A stretch of 64,000 bases of DNA from Priestia koreensis (GTDB lineage: Bacteria; Bacillota; Bacilli; Bacillales; Bacillaceae_H). Positions 34,720 to 44,625 of this stretch are shown piece by piece (positions within the stretch are counted from its first letter, which is position 1; each line of letters begins with the position of its first letter). Both the position numbers and the translations under genes were made by a program. Below the pieces are notes generated by a model. It was not told the DNA's origin and did not search any database. It saw nothing but the letters and a program-made list of their open reading frames with translations. The DNA is taken from contig NZ_LILC01000002.1 of NCBI RefSeq assembly GCF_001274935.1, positions 1 to 64,000 on the forward strand, in the 5' to 3' direction.

Positions 34720-35454
34720 ATGAAGGTTACTGTAGTAGGCTATTGGGGCGGATACCCGGCACGAGGAGAAGCAACGTCCGGCTACTTATTTGAACATAAC
34801 GGTTTTTCACTATTAGTGGACTGTGGTAGTGGTGTACTAGAACAGCTTCAGAAGTATATTCAACCAACGGATTTAGATGCGGTTATTTTGTCTCATTATC
34901 ATCACGATCACGTTGCAGATGTGGGCGTTTTGCAGTATGCTCGACAAATTCACTACTATTTAGGAAATCAAACGAAAGAACTTCCTTTTTACGGTCATAC
35001 GGAAGACAAAAAAGGGTTTGAATCCCTAACACACAAGGGATTTACAAAAGGTGTTGTCTATGATCCAGAAACGTCACTGACAGTAGGTCCGTTTAGGATT
35101 TCCTTTTTAAAGACGAAGCATCCTGTTCCGTGTTATGCAATGCGCATTACGGCTGGCAACGAAACCATTGTTTATACCGCAGATTCTAGTTATCAACAAG
35201 AATTCATTGACTTTGCGAAGGATGCGGACTTGTTAATTAGCGAATGTAATTTTTACGGTCATCAAGATGGAACGAGTGCGGGACATATGACTAGTAAAGA
35301 AAATGGTCATATTGCGCACGAAGCAAACGTAAAAAAACTCATCTTAACACACCTTCCACATTACGGTGAGCACGCCCAGCTTATTGACGAAGCCAAAGAA
35401 TTTTTTAACGGTGATATTGAACTAGCGAAATGCGGCGTTGTTTTTGATAAATAG
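34720..35454 (+). CDS. yhfI: metallo-beta-lactamase-fold hydrolase YhfI
   Basis: A 244-residue MBL-fold protein. The metal motif SHYHHDHVAD (about residues 58-67), a later His in TKHP, Asp in YTADSSY and LTHLPHYG near the end complete a dinuclear site. Related to RNase Z-like and other hydrolases; the substrate is unknown. The frame extends upstream, but AAAGG and homology place the start at 34720. It is 19 bases from lplJ, so the two are probably cotranscribed. Confidence 0.9.
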   Translation: MKVTVVGYWGGYPARGEATSGYLFEHNGFSLLVDCGSGVLEQLQKYIQPTDLDAVILSHYHHDHVADVGVLQYARQIHYYLGNQTKELPFYGHTEDKKGFESLTHKGFTKGVVYDPETSLTVGPFRISFLKTKHPVPCYAMRITAGNETIVYTADSSYQQEFIDFAKDADLLISECNFYGHQDGTSAGHMTSKENGHIAHEANVKKLILTHLPHYGEHAQLIDEAKEFFNGDIELAKCGVVFDK

Positions 35455-35473
35455 AGATAAGGGAGAACTGAGC

Positions 35474-36463
35474 ATGTTATATATTAATAATCAAAATATT
35501 ACAGACCCACGAATTAACCTTGCAATTGAGGAGTATGCACTAAAGAACTTAGACATTAACGAGTCCTATTTGCTGTTTTATATTAATGAGCCCTCAATTA
35601 TCATTGGTAAAAATCAAAATACAGTGGAAGAAATCAATACAAAGTATGTGGACGATAATAACATTCATGTTGTACGTCGACTGTCTGGTGGAGGGGCCGT
35701 TTACCATGACCTTGGAAACTTGAACTTTAGCTTTATTACAAAGGATGATGGGGATAGCTTCCACAATTTTAAAAAGTTCACAGAGCCTGTTATTGAAGCG
35801 TTAAAACGCCTTGGTGTAAATGCTGAACTTAGCGGACGTAACGATATTTTAGCAGAAGGTCGTAAAATTTCAGGGAATGCACAGTTCTCTACACGTGGCC
35901 GTATGTTCAGTCATGGTACATTGTTGTTCGATTCGGAGATGGATCATGTTGTTTCAGCTCTTCGTGTGAAGAAGGATAAAATTGAGTCAAAAGGTATTAA
36001 GTCCATTCGTAGCCGTGTAGCAAACATCAGTGAATTCTTAGAAGAGAAAGTGACAATCGAAGAATTTAAAAAGCTGATTCTTGCCTACATCTTTGACGGT
36101 GAAGATCAGATTCAGGAGTACAAGCTTACAGATTCTGACTGGGCGAATATTCATCAGCTATCAAAAGAGCGCTACCAAAACTGGGAATGGAATTACGGAA
36201 AGTCTCCAAAATTCAACCTGCAGCATTCTCATCGCTTCCCTGTTGGGCAAATCGATGTACGCCTTGAAGTGAACCGTGGTACGATTGAAAACTGCAAAAT
36301 TTACGGAGATTTCTTCGGGGTTGGAGACGTGAATGAAATTGAAGAACGTCTCATCGGAAAGCGCTATGAGCGCGCAGCAATTGCAGAGGCAGTTGAAGAC
36401 GTGGAAATTAATCATTACTTCGGTAACATTACGAAAGACGAGTTCATTGATTTAGTTTATTAA
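35474..36463 (+). CDS. lplJ: lipoate-protein ligase LplJ
   Basis: A 330-residue enzyme that adenylates free lipoate and attaches it to lipoyl domains. The RRLSGGGAVYHDLGNLNFSF block (about residues 70-89) is the conserved lipoate site, GRNDI and KISGNAQ follow, and the C-terminal accessory domain ends with HYFGNITKDEFIDL. Very similar to B. subtilis LplJ. GGGAG precedes the ATG at 35474. A strong terminator follows. Confidence 0.96.
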   Translation: MLYINNQNITDPRINLAIEEYALKNLDINESYLLFYINEPSIIIGKNQNTVEEINTKYVDDNNIHVVRRLSGGGAVYHDLGNLNFSFITKDDGDSFHNFKKFTEPVIEALKRLGVNAELSGRNDILAEGRKISGNAQFSTRGRMFSHGTLLFDSEMDHVVSALRVKKDKIESKGIKSIRSRVANISEFLEEKVTIEEFKKLILAYIFDGEDQIQEYKLTDSDWANIHQLSKERYQNWEWNYGKSPKFNLQHSHRFPVGQIDVRLEVNRGTIENCKIYGDFFGVGDVNEIEERLIGKRYERAAIAEAVEDVEINHYFGNITKDEFIDLVY

Positions 36464-36483
36464 TAAAATAACATGATGGCATG

Positions 36484-36516
36484 AAGGAATTTTCTCTTTG
36501 GAAAATTCCTTTTTTG
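36484..36516 (+). terminator. terminator after lplJ
   Basis: AAGGAATTTTC/GAAAATTCCTT with a 6-base loop and a T run. Confidence 0.9.
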
Positions 36517-36586
36517 TGTGTGCCCTTTCTCACTACGTCAGTAAAGGGATCTTAAAAGAAAATAAATGGAAAAAAGATAATTAATG

Positions 36587-36614
36587 TTAGAAATTTTCAA
36601 TAAATTAGTATAAT
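36587..36614 (+). promoter_or_regulatory. promoter of the acyl-CoA synthetase operon
   Basis: TTAGAA, 16 bases, TATAAT (36609-36614). The operator at 36618 begins 4 bases after the -10 box. Confidence 0.6.
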
Positions 36615-36617
36615 ATT

Positions 36618-36637
36618 ATGAATGAGTAGTCATTCAT
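36618..36637 (+). promoter_or_regulatory. FadR-type operator
   Basis: ATGAATGA, GTAG, TCATTCAT. This matches the Bacillus FadR (YsiA) consensus TGAATGANTANTCATTCA. Position over the transcription start implies repression relieved by long-chain acyl-CoA. Confidence 0.88.
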
Positions 36638-36656
36638 AACACAAAGGGGTGGGAAT

Positions 36657-38192
36657 GTGGATTTATCATTACAACTTCACGTGACAGCGTTAGAAAATGT
36701 AGAGAAAACCGCATATATTTTTCAAGATCAGCCGGTAACATACGGTCAATTAGATGCTCAAATTACAAGGTTTGCAAACGGGTTAAAAAGTTTAGGGGTA
36801 GAAAAAGGGGATCATGTCGCACTATTGCTAGCAAATTCTCCACACTTCATTATTGGGTTATACGGGGCACTGCGAATAGGGGCGCGAGTGATACCGATTA
36901 ATCCCATTTACACACCAGATGAGATCGGCTATATTTTACATAATGGGGATGTAAAAGTAGTGATTGCACTGGACAAGCTGTTGCCATTTTTTGATCAGCT
37001 TACAGCTAAAGTACCAAACGTTCAACACGTGATTTTATGTGGGAGTTCTTCTGAATCAGAAATTGAAGAAACGCACGAAAAAATGAAATCGTTTACAAGT
37101 GTTATGCACAGAGGAACAGATCAGTACGACTTCCCTGAAATTAGTGAGCAGGAAGTTGCGATTATTTTATATACGTCAGGTACGACAGGAAAACCAAAGG
37201 GTGCGATGCTAACGCATCATAATCTGTATCGCAATGCGAAAGATGTGGCAGATTTTCTTCACATTAATCATACAGATCGTGTTGTTGCGACGCTTCCGAT
37301 GTTTCACGTTTTCGGTCTAACGGTTTCGTTGAACGCGCCGCTTATGAACGGTGGAATTGTATTGGTTGTACCAAAGTTTAGTCCTGCAGAAGTATTTCGT
37401 TTAATTAAGGAATACGAAGCGACGATTTTTGTCGGTGTTCCGACGATGTATAACTTCTTGCTGAACATTCCAAACGTATCCGCTGAGCAAACGAAAAGCT
37501 TACGACTATGTATTTCAGGTGGATCAGCTATGCCTGTCGCACTACTACAAAGCTTTGAGCAAAAGTTTCAGGTTGTGGTTTCAGAAGGATATGGATTATC
37601 AGAAGCATCGCCTGTTACATGCTTTAATCCGCTTGACCGTCCGCGAAAGGCAGGATCTATTGGGACATCGATTGCCAATGTCCAAAACAAAGTAGTGAAC
37701 GAATTCGGTGAAGAAGTAGCAGCTGGTGAGGTAGGAGAGCTTATTGTACGAGGACCTAATGTGATGAAGGGATATTACAATATGCCGGAAGAAACCGCAC
37801 ACGCGATTCGCGATGGCTGGCTGTACACAGGCGATTTAGCAAAAATGGATGACGAAGGATACTTCTATATTGTCGATCGAAAAAAGGATTTAATTATTGT
37901 AGGAGGATTTAACGTCTATCCAAGAGAAGTAGAAGAAGTGTTGTATCGTTATCCTGATGTATCAGAGGTCGCTGTTCTTGGAATTCCACATCCTGATCAA
38001 GGTGAAGCCGTGAAATGTTTTGTTGTGGTGAAAAATCAAGAAACTACAAAAGAAGAGCTAATTCGTTATTGCAGTGAGCATTTAGCGAAATATAAAGTGC
38101 CTTACGATATCGAATTTTTAGATGAGCTTCCGAAAAATACGACAGGGAAAATTTTAAGACGATCATTAAAACAACAGCTGTTAAATAAATAA
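36657..38192 (+). CDS. lcfB: long-chain acyl-CoA synthetase (YhfL/LcfB-like)
   Basis: A 511-residue adenylate-forming enzyme that activates fatty acids with ATP and CoA. The AMP-binding motif YTSGTTGKPKGAML lies near residues 173-186, GYGLSEASP near 316, YTGDLAKMDDEGY near 390, and the catalytic Lys in PKNTTGKILRR close to the C-terminus. The GTG at 36657 is the start, with AAAGGGGTGGG upstream; a nearby ATG is out of frame. FadR control is inferred from the operator. The crotonase gene follows 30 bases later. Confidence 0.92.
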   Translation: MDLSLQLHVTALENVEKTAYIFQDQPVTYGQLDAQITRFANGLKSLGVEKGDHVALLLANSPHFIIGLYGALRIGARVIPINPIYTPDEIGYILHNGDVKVVIALDKLLPFFDQLTAKVPNVQHVILCGSSSESEIEETHEKMKSFTSVMHRGTDQYDFPEISEQEVAIILYTSGTTGKPKGAMLTHHNLYRNAKDVADFLHINHTDRVVATLPMFHVFGLTVSLNAPLMNGGIVLVVPKFSPAEVFRLIKEYEATIFVGVPTMYNFLLNIPNVSAEQTKSLRLCISGGSAMPVALLQSFEQKFQVVVSEGYGLSEASPVTCFNPLDRPRKAGSIGTSIANVQNKVVNEFGEEVAAGEVGELIVRGPNVMKGYYNMPEETAHAIRDGWLYTGDLAKMDDEGYFYIVDRKKDLIIVGGFNVYPREVEEVLYRYPDVSEVAVLGIPHPDQGEAVKCFVVVKNQETTKEELIRYCSEHLAKYKVPYDIEFLDELPKNTTGKILRRSLKQQLLNK

Positions 38193-38222
38193 GCTCATGA
38201 ACGATGAAGGTGAGGTCACAAA

Positions 38223-38999
38223 ATGAAAACAGTTCAGTACTCAAGTCAAAATCATGTAGGAACAATAACATTAAACCGACCGGATGCTTTAAATGCGTTT
38301 AATTACCAGATGTTAAGCGAGCTTGAAGAAATTGTAGAAGGAATTCGAATTAACCCGGACGTACGTGTGGTGGTCATTCAAGCGGCGGGCGAAAAAGCTT
38401 TTAGCGTAGGAGCTGATTTAAAAGAGCGAAAAACGTTAACCATTGACCAAGTAAAAAGAAATGTTTATAAAATTGGTGAAGTGTTTGCGAAAGTAGAACA
38501 GCTACCACAGCCAACGATTGCTGTGTTAAATGGGTATGCTTTTGGTGGTGGTATGGAGCTTGCGCTAGCCTGTGATTTTCGAATTGCAGCTGATCATGCA
38601 AAGGTTGGACTTACAGAAACGAGTTTGGCAATCATTCCAGGTGCAGGGGGGACACAGCGCCTTCCACGCCTCATTGGTGAGTCGAAAGCGCTAGAGCTCA
38701 TTTTGACGGCAAAGAGAGTGACGGCTGTTGAAGGTGATCAATATGGCTTGTTTACGAGAGTTGTACCTGCTGGGCAGTTGGAAGGAACGATTCAAGAGTT
38801 TGTTGGGTCCATACTCCGAAATGGTCCAGTGGCACTTCAGCAAGCAAAATTTGCGGTGAAGGAAGGAATGAAAGTTGATCTTCAAACGGGTCTTCATATT
38901 GAACGGAAAGCGTATGAGCTTACGATCCCAACGGAAGACCGACTAGAAGCACTTCAAGCATTCTCTGAAAAAAGACCACCTGTGTTCAAAGGGAAGTAG
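38223..38999 (+). CDS. enoyl-CoA hydratase/crotonase-family protein
   Basis: A 258-residue crotonase fold enzyme. GEKAFSVGADLKER (about residues 57-70) holds the oxyanion-hole region, and GYAFGGGMELALACD near 103-117 is the second. Glu in TETSLAIIPGAGGTQRLPR fits an active-site residue. It probably hydrates enoyl-CoA in fatty-acid oxidation with the preceding ligase, within the same FadR-controlled operon. GGTGAGG precedes the ATG. Confidence 0.92.
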   Translation: MKTVQYSSQNHVGTITLNRPDALNAFNYQMLSELEEIVEGIRINPDVRVVVIQAAGEKAFSVGADLKERKTLTIDQVKRNVYKIGEVFAKVEQLPQPTIAVLNGYAFGGGMELALACDFRIAADHAKVGLTETSLAIIPGAGGTQRLPRLIGESKALELILTAKRVTAVEGDQYGLFTRVVPAGQLEGTIQEFVGSILRNGPVALQQAKFAVKEGMKVDLQTGLHIERKAYELTIPTEDRLEALQAFSEKRPPVFKGK

Positions 39000-39003
39000 A
39001 ATG

Positions 39004-39040
39004 AAAGCTAGCTGGCATAAAATCGTCGGCTAGCTTTTTG
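39004..39040 (+). terminator. terminator after the crotonase gene
   Basis: AAAGCTAGC/GCTAGCTTT with a 16-base loop and TTTTT. Confidence 0.8.
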
Positions 39041-39150
39041 CGTGTATATAGGTAAGAGAATGGGGGGATTATGGACAAAGAAGTTTTAGTTCTAACTCGC
39101 TCGCTTTTTCTCTACAATAATAATAAGGTTGTACAAATAGGAGGTGCTGC

Positions 39151-40398
39151 ATGAGGAAAATTGTAGGGTGGACAATGATTGGTTTTTTAATTTACATAGC
39201 ATTAGCATGCGTCTATATCTTTTATATGAATGACAGCATTCTTCCAAAGAAATGGATAGGCACGAGTGCAGATCCTCAAACCTTCATGAATGCCAGAGAA
39301 TTGATGATTACAGATGAATATTCAAAGCTTAGAGACGTGCTCTTCTTTATTTCCCTTCCATACGATTGGATTATCTTTTTACTCGTCCTAGCTTTTGGTT
39401 TGTCGAAAAGATTTAGCTACTGGGCGAAGGACATTAGCAAAAATTTATTTTTTCAAACGGTCATTTATGTCTTTTGGCTATCGGTTGTCAGTCTCGTTTT
39501 ATCGTTTCCACTTAACTTTATTAAATATCAAATTTCAAAAAATTATCGCATTACAACCCAGCCATTTGAAGGGTGGATGAAAGATCAGTTCATTAACTTT
39601 TGGCTTCAATATGCGCTGATGACGTTAGTGGTTTGTGTCGTGTACTTGTTGATGAGACGCTTTAAAAAGCGCTGGTGGCTGTTCGCATGGCTATTATCCG
39701 TTCCATTTACGTTGTTTATTACCTTCATACAGCCTGTCGTCATCGATCCTCTGTATAATCAATTTTACCCCCTGAAGGATAAAGTTCTAGAGGAAAAGAT
39801 TTTAACACTAGCCGATCAGGCTCATATTCCGACCGATCACGTGTATGAAGTAAACATGTCTGAGAAAACCAATGCCTTAAATGCCTATGTTACAGGAATT
39901 GGCTCTAATTCTCGAATTGTCCTTTGGGATACAACGCTTCAGCAGCTAAAGGATAAAGAAATTCTTTTTATTATGGCTCATGAAATGGGACATTACGTCA
40001 TGAAGCATGTGTACATTGGGATTGCCGGGTATTTGCTGCTATCACTTATTGGGTTTTACATCATTAGCAAAATTGCTGAGAAGGTCGTACATAAATGGAA
40101 AGAACCTTTGAAAATATCGTCTTTAACCGATTTATCTTCTCTACCTGTCTTGTTGCTCGCGTTTTCACTGTTAGCATTTGCGGTAAGCCCATTAACAAAT
40201 GCAGTTTCAAGATATCAAGAACATAAAGCCGATGAATATGCTATCCACTTAACGCACGACAAAAAGGCAGCCGTTTCTTCTTTTCAAAAGCTAACAAAAG
40301 CAGGGTTAAGCCAAGTAGATCCTCCTTTCTTAGTAAAAGTGTTCCGCTATAATCACCCAACCATGTTAGAACGCATTACGTATATTGAAGAACAGTAA
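39151..40398 (+). CDS. yhfN: M48-family membrane metalloprotease (YhfN-like)
   Basis: A 415-residue integral membrane zinc protease related to CAAX prenyl protease 1 and B. subtilis YhfN. The zinc motif HEMGH is at residues 277-281, followed by the glutamate-bearing EHKADEYA near 357. Hydrophobic segments occur near residues 5-25, 70-90, 105-130, 150-175, 180-205, 290-310 and 325-350. The N-terminal part belongs to the CAAX peptidase N-terminal family. AGGAGGTG precedes the ATG. Its physiological substrates are not deducible. Confidence 0.9.
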   Translation: MRKIVGWTMIGFLIYIALACVYIFYMNDSILPKKWIGTSADPQTFMNARELMITDEYSKLRDVLFFISLPYDWIIFLLVLAFGLSKRFSYWAKDISKNLFFQTVIYVFWLSVVSLVLSFPLNFIKYQISKNYRITTQPFEGWMKDQFINFWLQYALMTLVVCVVYLLMRRFKKRWWLFAWLLSVPFTLFITFIQPVVIDPLYNQFYPLKDKVLEEKILTLADQAHIPTDHVYEVNMSEKTNALNAYVTGIGSNSRIVLWDTTLQQLKDKEILFIMAHEMGHYVMKHVYIGIAGYLLLSLIGFYIISKIAEKVVHKWKEPLKISSLTDLSSLPVLLLAFSLLAFAVSPLTNAVSRYQEHKADEYAIHLTHDKKAAVSSFQKLTKAGLSQVDPPFLVKVFRYNHPTMLERITYIEEQ

Positions 40399-40400
40399 GA

Positions 40401-40429
40401 GGGATTCCAAATTTGGAGTCCCTTTTTCT
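40401..40429 (+). terminator. terminator after yhfN
   Basis: GGGATTCCAAA/TTTGGAGTCCC (one T-G pair) then TTTTTC. Confidence 0.8.
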
Positions 40430-40529
40430 TTATTTTGTAAAAAAGTAATGACGTTTTGAATTTTCTGTTATATAATAAATTAAGTTTTAATAATCTGTAT
40501 TATAACAATTAAAGAGAGGAATGAAATGT

Positions 40530-42113
40530 GTGACCATTTCCAATCAAAAAAGTCATCTCAAAACACCCTACACCACGATTTTAACTTCAGAGTCTCTTCA
40601 ATTTCTAACGGATCTTCATCGTGAGTTTAATGAAAGACGAAAGCATCTCCTGCACAAGCGGATCATCCGTCAACAGCAACTTGATCAAGGAATAAAACCG
40701 ACATTTTTAGATGAAACGACTCATATTCGAAATAGCGAATGGACGGTTGCACCATTGCCCAAGGATTTATTGGACCGAAGAGTAGAAATTACCGGTCCTG
40801 TTGATCGAAAAATGGTCATTAATGCCTTAAATTCAGGGGCAAAGGTTTTTATGGCAGACTTTGAGGATTCGACTTCTCCGACGTGGGACAATGTCATGCA
40901 GGGACAAATAAATCTTTGTGATGCGGTCAATCGAACGATACAGTTTGAGGGAGATAACGGAAAGAAATATGAGCTAGGAAGTACGGTAGCGACGCTAATG
41001 GTTCGCCCGCGAGGATGGCATCTAGAAGAAAAGCATTTACAGATTGATGGGGAGAACATGTCAGGAAGTTTGGTGGATTTTGGTCTTTATTTTTTTCATA
41101 ATGCAAAAACGCTACTTGAAAATGGATCTGGACCTTACTTTTACTTGCCAAAGCTTGAAAATCATTCAGAAGCTCGGTTGTGGAATGATGTATTTTTATA
41201 TGCCCAAGAGTATATAGGGATTCCAAGCGGAACGATTAAAGCGACGGTGTTGCTTGAGACAATTCTTGCGGCATTTGAGATGGACGAAATCTTATATGAG
41301 CTAAAAGAACATTCGGCCGGTCTTAACTGTGGCCGGTGGGATTATATTTTTAGTTACTTAAAAAAGCTTCGTAACTACGACACTAGTATTCTACCTGATC
41401 GCTCGCTCGTGACGATGACGTCTCCTTTTATGAGAGCGTATTCACTGCTTGTTATCAAAACGTGTCATCGCAGAGGGGTTCATGCAATGGGAGGGATGGC
41501 TGCGCAAATTCCGATTAAAGGAGACGAAGAAGCAAACGCAGCAGCCTTTGAGAAGGTGCGTCTTGATAAAGAGCGAGAAGCAAAAGATGGGCATGACGGA
41601 ACATGGGTCGCTCACCCTGGACTAGTATCTGTAGCAATGGATGTATTTAATGAGCATATGAAAGATGACAATCAAATTGCTCGTCCACTGACAGAAATGG
41701 AAGTGTCACAAGAAGATTTACTTTTAGCACCAAAGGGACCGATTACGGAACAAGGAATTCGTATGAACATTAACGCAGCCATTCAATATATTGAATCTTG
41801 GCTTAGCGGTCGCGGTGCAGCACCTATTTTTCATTTAATGGAGGATGCGGCAACAGCAGAAATTTCGCGTGCGCAAATTTGGCAGTGGATTCATCATCCC
41901 GAGGGAAAAACGGATGAGAATCGCAAAGTAACTCTTCATTGGGTGAAGGAACTTCAAGGGGAAGAACTAGAAAAAATTAAGCAATTAGTAGGGAAAGAGC
42001 GCTTTGAAAATGGGCGTTTTGAGGAGGCTGCCAGACTGTTTGAGGAGCTTGTGGGATCTGATAAATTTGCGGAATTTTTAACGTTAAAAGCGTACGAAAT
42101 TCTAGAAGCATAA
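40530..42113 (+). CDS. aceB: malate synthase A
   Basis: A 527-residue enzyme of the glyoxylate shunt, condensing glyoxylate with acetyl-CoA. Signature KDGHDGTWVAHPGLV lies near residue 348, MADFEDSTSPTWDN near 112 and GLNCGRWDYIFSY near 265. An ATG at 40521 is in frame, but AGAGAGGA directly abuts it, so the GTG at 40530 (9-base spacing) is preferred; both remain possible. It precedes aceA, separated by about 78 bases. B. subtilis 168 lacks this pathway. Confidence 0.94.
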   Translation: MTISNQKSHLKTPYTTILTSESLQFLTDLHREFNERRKHLLHKRIIRQQQLDQGIKPTFLDETTHIRNSEWTVAPLPKDLLDRRVEITGPVDRKMVINALNSGAKVFMADFEDSTSPTWDNVMQGQINLCDAVNRTIQFEGDNGKKYELGSTVATLMVRPRGWHLEEKHLQIDGENMSGSLVDFGLYFFHNAKTLLENGSGPYFYLPKLENHSEARLWNDVFLYAQEYIGIPSGTIKATVLLETILAAFEMDEILYELKEHSAGLNCGRWDYIFSYLKKLRNYDTSILPDRSLVTMTSPFMRAYSLLVIKTCHRRGVHAMGGMAAQIPIKGDEEANAAAFEKVRLDKEREAKDGHDGTWVAHPGLVSVAMDVFNEHMKDDNQIARPLTEMEVSQEDLLLAPKGPITEQGIRMNINAAIQYIESWLSGRGAAPIFHLMEDAATAEISRAQIWQWIHHPEGKTDENRKVTLHWVKELQGEELEKIKQLVGKERFENGRFEEAARLFEELVGSDKFAEFLTLKAYEILEA

Positions 42114-42191
42114 TTCCCAATAATAAAATAGGATTTAAAAAATATATGTGTTAAATAAATAATAATATGGTTAATAAGGGAGATGGAGAGA

Positions 42192-43472
42192 ATGAAAGAT
42201 TTACGTATTCAAGCAGTAGAAGAAAATTGGGGTACAGACAGCAGATGGCAAGGAATTGAGCGTCCATATAGCGCAGAGGACGTAATGAAGCTTCGCGGTT
42301 CCATTGACATCGAGCATACGTTAGCAAGAAGAGGTGCTCAAAAGCTTTGGAACTTGCTTCATACAGAAGATTACACGCATGCTTTAGGAGCACTCACAGG
42401 AAACCAAGCCGTGCAGCAAGTAAAAGCAGGTCTAAAAGCAATTTATTTAAGCGGTTGGCAAGTAGCGGCTGATGCTAATCTATCGGGTAATATGTATCCC
42501 GATCAAAGCCTGTACCCTGCAAACAGCGTTCCTCACGTTGTAAAGAGAATCAATCAAGCTCTTCAGAGAGCCGATCAAATTCAGCACTTAGAAGGAAAAG
42601 AAGAGTTGGATTACTTCGTTCCAATTGTTGCCGATGCTGAAGCTGGATTTGGTGGACAGTTGAATGTGTTTGAATTGATGAAAAGCATGATTGAATCAGG
42701 TGCATCAGCCGTTCATTTTGAAGATCAGCTATCATCGGAAAAGAAGTGCGGACATCTGGGCGGAAAAGTACTTCTTCCAACTCAAACAGCGGTTCGTAAC
42801 TTGATTTCGGCTCGTCTTGCAGCAGACGTAATGGGGGTTCCAACGATCATTATCGCTCGTACAGATGCAGACGCAGCAGATTTAATTACAAGTGATATTG
42901 ATCCAGTTGATCATCCGTTTATTACAGGGAAACGAACAGCAGAAGGGTTTTATCGAACAAACGCAGGTCTTGATCAGGCGATTGCCAGAGGTCTTGCATA
43001 CGCACCTTATGCGGATTTGATTTGGTGTGAAACGTCAGAGCCTAATTTAGAACAGGCTAAACGCTTTGCAGAAGCAATTCACGAGCAGTTCCCAGGTAAG
43101 CTACTAGCTTATAACTGTTCACCGTCTTTTAACTGGAAGAAAAAATTAGATGAAGAAACGATTGCTTCTTTTCAACAGGAGTTAGGAAAAATGGGATACA
43201 AGTTCCAATTCGTGACGCTAGCAGGATTCCACGCTTTAAATCACAGCATGTTTGAATTGGCACACGGGTATAAAACGAGAGGAATGGCTGCTTATTCTGA
43301 ATTACAGCAGCAGGAATTTGATAGCGAGCATAAAGGCTATACCGCTACAAGACATCAGAGAGAAGTGGGAACAGGGTATTTTGATGAAGTATCACAAGTG
43401 ATCGCAAGCGGAAACTCATCCACGACAGCGCTAAAGGGGTCGACTGAGGAAGAACAGTTTATGAATAATTAA
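42192..43472 (+). CDS. aceA: isocitrate lyase
   Basis: A 426-residue enzyme that splits isocitrate into glyoxylate and succinate. The catalytic signature KKCGHLGGK lies near residues 183-191, with ADAEAGFGG near 144 and [10 protein letters not shown] near 220. Two in-frame ATGs exist; GGGAG touches the first (42183), so the second at 42192 is chosen. It forms the glyoxylate-shunt operon with aceB, letting the cell grow on acetate or fatty acids, which suits the adjacent fatty-acid genes. Confidence 0.96.
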   Translation: MKDLRIQAVEENWGTDSRWQGIERPYSAEDVMKLRGSIDIEHTLARRGAQKLWNLLHTEDYTHALGALTGNQAVQQVKAGLKAIYLSGWQVAADANLSGNMYPDQSLYPANSVPHVVKRINQALQRADQIQHLEGKEELDYFVPIVADAEAGFGGQLNVFELMKSMIESGASAVHFEDQLSSEKKCGHLGGKVLLPTQTAVRNLISARLAADVMGVPTIIIARTDADAADLITSDIDPVDHPFITGKRTAEGFYRTNAGLDQAIARGLAYAPYADLIWCETSEPNLEQAKRFAEAIHEQFPGKLLAYNCSPSFNWKKKLDEETIASFQQELGKMGYKFQFVTLAGFHALNHSMFELAHGYKTRGMAAYSELQQQEFDSEHKGYTATRHQREVGTGYFDEVSQVIASGNSSTTALKGSTEEEQFMNN

Positions 43473-43485
43473 ACGCACAAAAAGG

Positions 43486-43520
43486 ATCCTTCATGCTGGT
43501 AAAGCGTGAAGGATTGCTTA
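43486..43520 (+). terminator. hairpin/terminator after aceA
   Basis: ATCCTTCATGCT/AGCGTGAAGGAT (one T-G pair) with a 5-base loop; the following T run is weak. Confidence 0.65.
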
Positions 43521-43521
43521 T

Positions 43522-43758
43522 TTATTCAGCTACTTTTAATAATTCTTGATATTCTCTAGAAAGGCTTAGAAAATCTTCTTTATTACGTTTGTCTAATGCC
43601 TCGTTAATTCTTTGCTCTAAAACTTCCACACGACGGACGAATAGGGACTCATCAATCACCATATCAATGTACAGCGCTAAAACGTCTACATCTTCTTTCA
43701 TTTGCTTAGAGTTGGCCAGTGACTTCATCATTTCTGCATAAGATTTTTCGTTTTTCAT
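43522..43758 (-). CDS. IDEAL-domain protein
   Basis: A 78-residue charged helical protein. ALYIDMVIDESLFVRRVEVL and INEALDKRNKEDFLSLSREY match the IDEAL domain, a short element found in several Firmicute proteins of unknown function. A GTG nine bases upstream is in frame, but it lies inside the AGGGGTG Shine-Dalgarno, so the ATG at 43758 is used. It is convergent with aceA. Confidence 0.75.
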   Translation of the reverse strand: MKNEKSYAEMMKSLANSKQMKEDVDVLALYIDMVIDESLFVRRVEVLEQRINEALDKRNKEDFLSLSREYQELLKVAE

Positions 43759-44024
43759 GAGATTCACCCCTGAAGTCTTTTTTTTATTATATAGACTTCA
43801 ATCAAAAAAAACAACTTATTTTCTAAATTTTTAGAAATTTTATTTTTTCCCTTTTTCCTCCAACTAAAAACCTCCATTTTCTGTCCCGCTCCTTCAAAAA
43901 ACCGCCAAAATGGCTTAAGCCCAATGATGAACGCAAATGAAAAAACTTGTCCAAAAGACCATTTCCACTTTCAATGAAAGTAGCTCCTTCGTTTCAAAAC
44001 CGTATGTCCCTCTCTTTACCACAT

Positions 44025-44495
44025 AAAAAAATAAGTATCCAGTTGAAGAAAAGTACAGTGCTTCTTCTTTTTAATGAAGTAAGAATGGAAGCGTAAGATG
44101 CGAAGACTCCTACGGGATTAGCGAGCCATCTGAGATCCCACAGGAGAGAAACGACGAGGAAGCTCAGCGCTCACCCCGAGGAAAGCGAAGCGATCTGAAG
44201 CTGGAATCCGAACTGATCTGACACAAAATGATCGTTAAAAACCAATTATCAGTTGAAGAGACACACAGTACGCCAACTCGTCAAATGAAGTAAGGATGGA
44301 GGCGTAAGATGCGAAGACTCCTACGGGATTAGCGAGCCATCTGAGATCCCGCAGGAGAGAAACGACGAGGAAGCTCAGCGCTCGCCCCGAGGAAAGCGAA
44401 GCGATCTGAAGCTGGAATCCGAACTGATTGAAACGAAATGATTATTAAAAACTAACTCCCAAGTTTAAGAGACGTATAGTACACCCACTTAGCAG
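44025..44495. repeat. second tandem array of the structured dispersed repeat
   Basis: Two units with a period of about 191 bases (GCGAAGACTCCTACGGGATT near 44100 and 44291). They share with the 27-kb array GAAGACTCCT, the GAGATCC(C/G)...CAGGAG arms, CGACGAGGAAGCTCAGCG and GGAAAGCGAAGC. They differ in GAGCCATCTG and GATCTGAAGCTGGAATCC, so the two loci are subfamilies. The rest of 43759-44625 has no recognisable gene; it includes AT-rich sequence and the yuxL promoter region. Confidence 0.85.
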
Positions 44496-44625
44496 TTTCT
44501 TCTCAAAATTCCCCATGAAAAAACATCATTCATCAAATAAAAACAAAAAATTACAGTCTAAAAATAGAAAAAATTCTGACAAGTGTTAAAATAGACGTAT
44601 AGATATGATAAGGGGTGGACAAAAG

